From: Linyphia triangularis
Taxonomy: Eukaryota; Arthropoda; Arachnida; Araneae; Linyphiidae
Assembly: GCA_963978545.1 (NCBI GenBank)
Contig: OZ021732.1
Location: 19,699,521-19,763,520, forward strand
Direction: 5' to 3'
Length of the DNA stretch: 64,000 nucleotides
Part shown: positions 55,500-64,000 of the stretch, in pieces
Layout: each line of letters opens with the position of its first letter
How positions within the stretch are numbered: position 1 is the first letter of the stretch
Translations under genes and position numbers: made by a program
Notes under the pieces: model-generated
Told to the model about the DNA's origin: nothing
The model's input: the letters and a program-made list of their open reading frames with translations, nothing else
Database searches by the model: none

Positions 55500-56075
55500 A
55501 TTTTTAAATTCTTTATATTAACTTCGATTTTGTGTGTGTGTGGGAGGGCGGGTGGTTGGCTAGGTATGTCGAAGGCGGGCAAATTAACCCCTTTTGCCAT
55601 CATCCAATCGAAAGAAAATTGGTAGATAGACTCAATGTCGATGACAATGTATTCTATAAAATTTTGGCGACTGTCTCTGTCCCTAAAAGGTCACTTTTAT
55701 GGAATTCTAATAATCTAATTTGCCATCATCCAATCGCGCTGAAATAGCATTTAACAGATCACTGAAGAAACTTTTTACTATTCCCTAAACTGTTTTAATA
55801 AATAATAAAAAAAATATATAATCAGAATAAATAAAAGATATTGGATGTGAGTGCATAATTTTGCATTCATTTTTAATGAATAAATTTTGAAAAATAGTTT
55901 ACCGTATACTTTGCTGATAGAGATGCTTTTAGTATTTAAAATTTAGATGCCAACACCAATCTCTCGCTGGCAACAGAAACAGCACTTTGGTAATGGATAT
56001 AAAAATTGACAATGTTCATAAAGGATTTATATTAAAAACTTTTTTATGGATTATTTTATTATGTTTCTTTAAATA
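55500..56075 (-). repeat. interspersed repeat family D, near full-length copy
   Basis: The complement aligns by eye with 2310-2870 across the whole repeat and with the CA-tract end of 14360-14850. The (GT)n at about 55533-55542 corresponds to the CA tract of the plus-strand copies. Open frames inside are incidental. Confidence 0.65.
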
Positions 56076-57140
56076 GTGCAATTTTAGTGATTAGTTCATT
56101 ATCTGTTTTGAGTGAAATATTTGTGCATTAATATTAGTACCGGTTTGATTATATAAATTGATATGGGATACATCCCCTAATCCGCACAAATGTTGACCAA
56201 TTTCTTAAATAATCAATATCAGTAAAATAACCGTGAAAATTATTGACAACGTCAAGCACAGCTATTTGAAAATATATCGTCTGGAACCTTTACTTGTAAT
56301 TGGAAGTGATTGTAAACAACATACAAGAAAAATTAGTTGTTTATTTAGGTTTTTAAAATTTAAAAACTATAATTTTTCACTAATTTTAAATGATCAGTCC
56401 CTGGCAGTACAGCAGTATTGGACAATATCGGAAACAGAGATTCTGGAAGATTGGGCAGTTCTGGCCGAAACTCAAGCGTTGTTCCAAAATACAATTTTAA
56501 AAAAAATAAACATATCAACAACATCACAAATTCCCTACCGTCATTTGTCCTCCGTCATTAATATAAATACAATAATTCATTTTTAAAACTGTACATCGAC
56601 ATTTCAAAAACTGTCAAAGTATTTTATCCAAAATTGGGCGAGATTGGTCATAATCGTGTCCAACGGCGGGTTTACAGCGTACCATATCGGGATCGACCAA
56701 TGCCAGACTAAATTGCCAAAAATTGTACTACATGAGATAAATGATTCTTTTTTTACTTTGAAAATTCTACCGTGGTGAACGTTATAAGCTAAACTATATT
56801 AATTGACAGAGGAGGTGATTATGTGCCATAAGTAAAATGAAATTGACATAAGTGAGGATGGAAACTAGAATAAACAACATGACGTTGCTGATAAAATCAT
56901 TACAATTTCAAAAAGAGATGGGAAAACTACCCCATGCCTTTTAATAGCCAACAATTTTATGGATACAAATCATATAAGGACTTTAATAAATTTTGTAAAA
57001 GGTCAGCATTTTGGAAGTTCTTAGTAGGTTTTTTTAAAGACGCATTTCTGTGTCTCATTACCTTAGCTAAAAATCATTGGCATTGATTTGTCCCGAGTTT
57101 CACAATTATTTTTCTTTAGTACTTCCCGTAACTTAAAATA

Positions 57141-57143
<3 letters not shown>
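56076..57143. other. AT-rich stretch, no gene recognised
   Basis: A 117-codon frame at 56233-56586 is AT-rich with no recognisable domain, and I do not call it. Confidence 0.5.

Positions 57144-57218
<75 letters not shown>
57144..57218. repeat. (AT)n microsatellite, about 75 bp
   Basis: Uninterrupted AT dinucleotides. Confidence 0.95.
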
Positions 57219-57221
<3 letters not shown>

Positions 57222-59468
57222 TCTTTTAACTTATCCGACTTACTGAAAAATTCCCTAAAAATGATACGATGTTGAAGATAATGTAATTATCAGAAGTGAT
57301 TATATTTTTATAAAAATACTTTTCTTGTTATAACGAATTAGTATAATTTTAAGACAGTTTTCTCAAATTGCTGAATTGCAAAGTTAGATTGACTTTTTAT
57401 TACATCTTACTTTCCAAATTTTGCACATATTCGTAACATATTTTTACTTAAATCAAAACACGTTTTTATAGAAATAAATATTGAAATAAAATTAAAAAGA
57501 AAACTAATTTGTATAGATTTTTATAATAAGCTCTATTTTCAGAAAAGCAATTCAAATGTATTTTACTATTCTTCAAAGCATTTGTACGTAGAGAAGTTTA
57601 AATATTTCTTCAAGAAAACTTACTTTGGGATGTAATTATATCATGAGAAAAGGTATAAGAAATAATACTTCTTTAAGACGAGCATCAGGAAGCTTTCAGA
57701 TTTCCTTTTGGATTTGGATTTTATTGTCATAATCACAAACAAATATTCACTTATATAAATTGAATGTGGCCTAGTCTGGAGTAGATTACCAATAAATATA
57801 AGCATTTTAACACCATCAATTTACTCAAGGCGTCCCTTCACATCTTTGGTTTTCTAAGATAAGCCATACTCATTCCTCAACACGTGAATTCAAAATGAAA
57901 AAGTAAACACGGAAGAGATATAAAAAAGAAAAAGCTCCAGGTGATAAATTGTTTTGAAACTTGATGAATCTTAAAGAAATAAAGCATTTGAAGAAAAGAC
58001 AAAGTAAACCACGAGGAAAACGAATGACTCGGACTAAATTTTCAATTTCACAGTCCCTGCACAAAGGGCAAATGAGTTTTGCCTCGAGAAATATGCATAA
58101 ATCCAGCAAATCAAGGGAACGGAAGGAACGGAAAAGCTCTGGAGATTCGTCGAGCAATGAATAAAAAGTGACATGCTCAAGATATACGATGTGCCGGTTC
58201 AGGAATCCATTCGTTCATCACGATGTTAGGCTTTGGTGTTACTTAGATGAATTCATTGGAGAAAAAGAAATGGAACTTAAAGACTGAGTCGGATGACCTG
58301 AAAGAAATTGTATCACTTGCAGTGCAATTCTCGTTTAATGGTGAGACTAAAGTAAATGTAGATAAGCATTCACTCAATAAAATAAAAGTGAAAAATAACG
58401 ATATTTGATGGAAGAAAATATCAGTGCTGTATAAATGAATCGGAAAAATAAAATAAACTTAAGGTATACAGATACATTTAATACGATTTTCTTTATTTTT
58501 ATTTAATTTTTTGCAGCATATTAGAACTAAAAATGAACACTTTTAAACATAAAGTTCTTCTGTATTACTTTTCTAATTAATTAAATTTAAATGGCTAATA
58601 GGACATTACTAGAATAAATCTAAATGAAAAGGGTTTTAAAAATGTGTATATAACTATGCATTTTAAATTTGCTGGGTGAGACCGTATTTACAAATATTTT
58701 CATCAGAACATAAGTTGAATGTTACAAGAAGGACCATGCATATTGAAGTTATGTTTGTAAGAAATAAGTCATTTAATTCCAAAGTGTATTTCTCCAAAAA
58801 ATAGCTTTAAAGTTTATTATAGTAATTAATGTGATACAAAAAAGTATTTCGCAAAACCTCACAGTAATTTAATAAGTATTTTGAGTTTCTGGAAGAAAAT
58901 AGTATTATTTTACAGGTAACGAATTGGAAGTATTTATTAAAAAATAAACAAAATGTATATTTTTAATTCATTGTAACTTTAAATAAATTAATTAAACATT
59001 TATTTCATTAAAACTTTACTACTTAGAAGATGAACTAGATTTGTTCAATTTAGGCAAATTAAAACAATAATAATAATAATAATAAAATAAAGACAGGATT
59101 TCCATATAATCTTGATGAAATGAAATTCTTTCTTAGTAAGATCAGATCAAACTTAATAACTCTAAAATATTTTATTGTACACCTGGAAACCCTTAATTTT
59201 AATTTGAACTCGTATGTAAATACGTTACCTAAATGGTCCGATTAGTTGAGTTTAACATATTTAACTGCCAAATAACGTGCATAGTTGTGTGTTTACGCAA
59301 AAGATTTTGATTGAGACAAATAAATAATTACACTCTTTAACACATTCAGTAAAAATAACTTCATTAATTGAAAAATATAAGTTTTTAAATTTTATATTTT
59401 CTTTATTTAAAATGCATACGTTACATAAACAAAACAAGATAGACGTTTCTCGATAAAATAGTATTTTT

Positions 59469-59471
<3 letters not shown>

Positions 59472-59513
<42 letters not shown>
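59472..59513. repeat. (AT)21 microsatellite
   Basis: Uninterrupted AT dinucleotides. Confidence 0.95.
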
Positions 59514-59518
<5 letters not shown>

Positions 59519-61553
59519 ATAAAAGATACTACATTATAAAGTATGCAGGATCGTTGATGCAATATTCCTTGAAAAGCAGTTTCATCCACATTTTAAAAAT
59601 AGTTTCACATGTAGGAAAAGTGCGTATTCCATACATAAAGATTAACAGATATTTGAATTCCAAGGGAAAAGAGTTATATGAAAGTCACTTGGAAGCGATT
59701 CGGTGGTATTGTAATTCAAAGACGTTTGAAAATGTTTCCATAAAAACTTTAAGTTTTTCTTTGTTAATTATGTACTGAACTGCATTGCTTTCTACCAGAT
59801 TATAACTATTAGTTTTATTTGCACAAACTTTTCTAGAAAATTAAACCATTCTATATCCTAGGCTTTCATTTTATTTCAGTATGATTAATAATTTTTAAAA
59901 TTATTTAAATTTATATTTGTCTTCAATAAAGTTGTTATAAGTAAAAATATTAAAACAAATTTTACATAGAAATTTTAGAATAAATTCCTAACGAAATTCG
60001 TCGAAAGGAAAACTCAAGAAAATATTATATTCTTGTATAAAAAGGGAAAAAGTTATATCATTTTATTTAGTGTGCTTTTTGGGGAGACTCGCCCAATGTT
60101 ATGGATACACTTTTTATAAAAAGGGTTTTTTAATACCAAATGCACAGCTGAAGTTTTTCCTTTGAATAAACTGCACACTAACTTTTTATAAAATGAAACG
60201 TGAAGTTTTTTTTTTTTTTAAATCTACTTTCTTTCGGAACACGGAACCAACCTAAAATTGGATCCTGAAGAAGTTTAAAAATCGAGATTTCTCAGAAGTT
60301 TACTGTTTTCTTTGTGAGATTAAATATATACTTTCTCCGGTCCGATTCATTATGTTCTACAGTATACTTTGAAGTTTGTTGTACAAACGAAAATTGTATG
60401 AATATAAAATGTTTCATCACTGCGTGATATGGTTTCTTAAATTCTTGTTTCAAGAAAAAAATAACGTCATACGGCATATGGTAGAAAAATGGTGTATTGT
60501 TAAAGTAAGACATATATATGCTGATTTGCAATTACTTTTACTGTGCCTTTAGTCACAGATTTTAATGCATGAAATGTATTCAAAATTGTTTAAAAACTTC
60601 TAATAATGTTGCATATTATTATTACATATATTTAGTATAATAAATATAAATAATATATAATAATCATGCAGTTTAAGTTATTCGTATTGAGTTACAACAT
60701 TATTATATTTCATACATATTTATTAAATATATAATGCACGTGTATATAATGCAAGTGCACGTGTATTGTATAACATTTTATAGTTATAAGTACAATAGTT
60801 TAATTTTCAATACGTATTGAAATAACTTTTAAGGGGATCTGGGATTCAAAATTCTAAAATCTTTATGTTTAGAATTATTTTTCTGAAATTTTTTATGCAG
60901 TAATGCATAATGCTTTAAATCATAAAAAAATATTTTTAATTTTCAAATTTAAACAATATTTTTTTTTAAAAACTTTTAAAAACTTCAAAATTTTTATATT
61001 TTCTTATAATGTTATACCTAAAAAAACTTTTTAAAAAAAAAATCACTTCTATTTTACATAAAATTACTTCTTATATTTCATTTCATAATTGTCTTCGAGA
61101 TTTTTCTATAAAGTATTTATAAAAAATTTAAAATAAAATATTTTGTGCAAAAACTGTATAAAATCCACTCTATGCTAAACTCCCAAAACTTTTTGAGAAA
61201 AAGTTAAATGAAATAACATAATTCACGAAGGTACAAAATATGTATGAAAAGTAATTGTGGAAAGATTCATAGATTTATAAGAAGTAGTTTTGTAGTAGGT
61301 CAAAAAGCCATAACCGAAAAAAAGAGTTCCAAAGTTTCAATATAGCATGTCCGAGATATAGTTGTGATGTAACAAAAACTTAAATATTTCATGTTGTATT
61401 CAAGAAAGGAACAAAAATTTTATGCCACTTTGGTTTTAAAATATTTGTATTATTTTTTTACAACAATAATAAAAACAAAAAAAATTTGAGAATTTTATAA
61501 AATTTTAAACCACTTAAATTATGACCCCTTATAAACCCCTTAATTTATGAGAC

Positions 61554-61556
<3 letters not shown>

Positions 61557-61592
<36 letters not shown>
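61557..61592. repeat. (AT)18 microsatellite
   Basis: Uninterrupted AT dinucleotides. Confidence 0.95.
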
Positions 61593-61595
<3 letters not shown>

Positions 61596-61849
61596 CAAAT
61601 TCTAAAATTGTTATACTTAAAATATTATGTTTAATGTTATTAACTTGTTTCAGAGTTCGTAAGAATTTTACCATATTGTGCATGTGGTTACTTAGTATTA
61701 TATAACAAAACATAATAAATTTACAAATTAGTTTAAACTTGTCTGATATTTTTAAACAATGTAAAAGCGAGATAGTAGTCCGCTGAACTGAACATCAGGA
61801 TTTTTGAAAAGTCCAGAGAAAAGCAAGGAAGTCAATTAAAACTATCGCA

Positions 61850-62515
61850 AAGTCTCGGCCCGAAAAAATTGTCATTTGGAACATATGTTAGCGGGTTACT
61901 TTCAAAAGCCCGAGAATGCAATGAATGTATGGGTCAAGAGGTTCAGTATTGTATGGAAAGGCAGGAAGACTTGAAAAGGGGGAGCTTGCATTCACTATTT
62001 CGAGAAAGGGAGGAATCGAGCGAGAGGCCAGACCTCGTAAATACTCGGGGGCTTTTCAATTTTAGGTGAGGTTTACAAAGACTTGCGCCGAACTTGACAA
62101 TAACTTGACAGCAAGCTGGGATTCAAAATTATTGAGGTCCAGGTGTCTTGCAGGTGTGGGAAAGGGGGCTTTGAGATTTCTAGGCGGTACACGGAATTGA
62201 CGTCAGAAGGTCCAAGTCTAATCTCTGACGCTTGTGGATCAGAGGCGGGAGCTCAGTGATGTTAGGGTTCACGATTGGCTATAGTTCAAAACCAGAGATT
62301 TGAACCTACGGTTTCCTGGACTGGCTGGACGTGAATTTTGACACCGCCTTGGTCTTGACGTAAAAAGGGGGGATCCGAGAGCCCGAGGAGACATTCGGAG
62401 TTTTTGCTTGAAGTTGAGAGTGGAAGGGAATTAGCAAACGCCGCAGGCCAGTTGGATTATAGGTTTTCCCGAGGATTGCAGAATACGCCATAACGAGTAT
62501 GGCCCCAGGTACCGT
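61850..62515. other. unexplained GC-richer island
   Basis: About 660 bp with clearly higher GC and CpG content than the surrounding AT-rich sequence. It has non-simple composition and short frames on both strands (61869-62069 plus, 62306-62491 minus) without recognised domains. A CCCCAG|GTACCG near 62504 could be a splice donor at the end of an untranslated first exon. It could be a CpG-island promoter or 5' exon of a gene lying to the right, or an old solo LTR. Neither is demonstrated. Confidence 0.35.
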
Positions 62516-64000
62516 GATGTCAATTATTCACATTTTAATCTAATCTTCCATCTTTCTGACTTTAACTTTTGAGTTATTTTAATATTAAATATTAACCACA
62601 AAGTAGCGAGGGCAACTGAATTCTAACCAAAATGACTATTTAAATGAAATGTGTTTGAATATGTATAAGCAGTACCCGATTTTGGGTGTTTTAATATAAA
62701 CTTGATAGGATTGGTCATTTAGGATCGTCTTCATAAAGTAGATTCAATATTTAAATTGGTAAACGAGAAGCGATCATTAATTGTTAAACGTACTATTCTA
62801 TTCTGTAAAGTAAACCTAGTATTTAATAAATTTGTTTGTTATCACTTTGGTTATGTTTATTGAACAGCTTTTTCAAACCACACTCATCAAAAGAGTTCCA
62901 CTATGCGATATTTCGGCTGATTTAATTACTAAACATTTCACCCTTTAAAGAGTTTTAATCATACTTATGTAAGAACCTGAGGCATGTCTGCAGTTTAACT
63001 AACACAGATGGCACCAGACCAGTACGAGACACAAAAGTATATTGAATTTAAAGTCGTGTAACATTTGTAAAAATGGAAACATTTATCAACCAAACAACCA
63101 ATTTAATAGATAATGTAAAGCTGACAAACATTTATTTTATATTTTAAACATTTACTTTTTATAATTTCCAGACATTAAAATTGACACACATTGACACAAT
63201 ATAATTGAAAGAATAAAATTATTAAAAAAAAATCAAACAATGTTGTCCACTTATACACTCATTTATATCCTAAATGAGATCTAACAAAACTCAAACAATA
63301 ACTATTTATGAAACAATTTAATATAGGAGAAGAACATTGTAGAATTTTTATTATGATTTTTTTTTTTTTTTTTTTTACTTAAGGTAAATAGTCTTTTATT
63401 CAAAATTAAATGTAATGTATTATGAAAGAAGAAAACATTTCATAAATGTATTATGAATTTATATATTATTATATTTTCTATTCATTGGTTCAAAATGGTA
63501 GTTACATTTCCTCTTAAAAGTATAACAGGAGGATAATTTTCTGGTAAATGAACCACAGAAAAATAATACTTCTAGAACATTCTAGTTCTAAAATTCATAA
63601 ATTATTTATATGATTATAAATAAGCCAAGGAAATCTATTCCTAATGTAAGCTTTAAAATAAACTTTCACGGTATTATGATAAAATCTATACCTTTTTGAT
63701 AGTTAATTGCTTTAAAAAATATATCATTGTTGCAATGCATATTTCTACGGTTTTTGGTTTTAGTTTTTACAATTTGAAACAAATTTATAAATCCCCAACA
63801 GATACTTATCAAATGACTTGAGTTTTTGTATTGTCCAAAAAGAATATTTCAAAATACGTGGGAGGAGTATTTAAGTATGGAGAAATATTTTTTAATTAAA
63901 ATTTAGTATGATATAAATTGTTTACCAATTTCATATAATGTCACCTAATTATAAAAAGTATTTTAAATATCACTTAAAAATAATTTGTATTTAAAAATTT
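62516..64000. other. AT-rich stretch, no gene recognised
   Basis: Short frames and homopolymers only, to the window end. Confidence 0.55.

Larger units (their letters stand above)
57219..61849. other. AT-rich stretch without supportable genes
   Basis: It contains (AT)n arrays at 59472-59513 and 61557-61592, an (AAT)n tract near 59067-59085, and many poly-A/T runs. A basic, Ser-rich frame at 57961-58164 (…SKSRERKERKSSGDSSSNE) could be a decayed exon, but no family was recognised and in-frame stops follow it. Confidence 0.5.

Noticed and set aside
56233..56586. 117-codon frame as a hypothetical gene
   Set aside because: AT-driven composition, no domain, and no convincing exon boundaries.
57961..58164. 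Basic Ser/Arg-rich 67-codon frame as a host exon
   Set aside because: No family was recognised, in-frame stops follow, and clear splice sites are lacking.

Overview
The window is an AT-rich, intron-poor, repeat-dominated stretch of an animal nuclear genome. Arthropod origin is likely and an arachnid is plausible, because the integrase, Tc1/mariner, Helitron-like and DUF7869-like fragments all look arthropod; the species cannot be fixed from this sequence. I see no intact host gene, no rRNA gene, no true tRNA gene and no CRISPR array. Almost everything recognisable is mobile DNA or its decay products.

The dominant object is 21199-44831 (23.6 kb). It is a head-to-tail array of four copies of one LTR retroelement on the minus strand, laid out LTR-internal-LTR-internal-LTR-internal-LTR-internal-LTR, with a single LTR shared between neighbours. 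Period is 5615 bp (5537 bp where one LTR lost a 78-bp repeat unit). Each internal region is 4364 bp and carries one intact 1213-codon ORF. The ORF encodes Gag with a CCHC knuckle, an aspartic protease (DSGA), and a complete Gypsy-type integrase (HHCC, D-D-35-E, GPY/F). It has no reverse transcriptase and no RNase H: the domains that should lie between protease and integrase are absent without disturbing the frame. A primer-binding site complementary to the 3' end of tRNA-His, a polypurine tract and TG...CA LTR ends are all present. A 4-bp target duplication (CAAC) flanks the whole array and none is seen inside it, which points to one insertion followed by LTR-LTR amplification. Copies are nearly identical, with three private substitutions noticed plus the 78-bp deletion.

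Left flank (1-21198): a decayed Tc1/mariner-type transposase with an inverted duplication of its own 3' part (345-922); two copies of a tRNA-derived SINE with clear 13-15 bp target duplications (1354-1532 +, 17725-17906 -); a 665-bp near-perfectly symmetric fold-back element (6713-7377); a Helitron-like repeat in two inverted copies (10264-10870 -, 20430-21086 +); a broken exon with a SDGCGAQNKN core like the DUF7869 transposon-related family (13062-13421 -); several copies of an unclassified ~570-bp interspersed repeat; and hairpin MITE candidates.

Right flank (44832-64000): a three-unit 107-bp tandem repeat (45671-45988); the third SINE copy (46143-46318); a Helitron N-terminal remnant ending in the same 3' terminus as the left-flank repeat (53145-53394); long (AT)n arrays; another copy of the 570-bp repeat (55500-56075 -); and an unexplained GC-rich island (about 61850-62515). 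Remaining sequence is AT-rich with homopolymers and no supportable genes.
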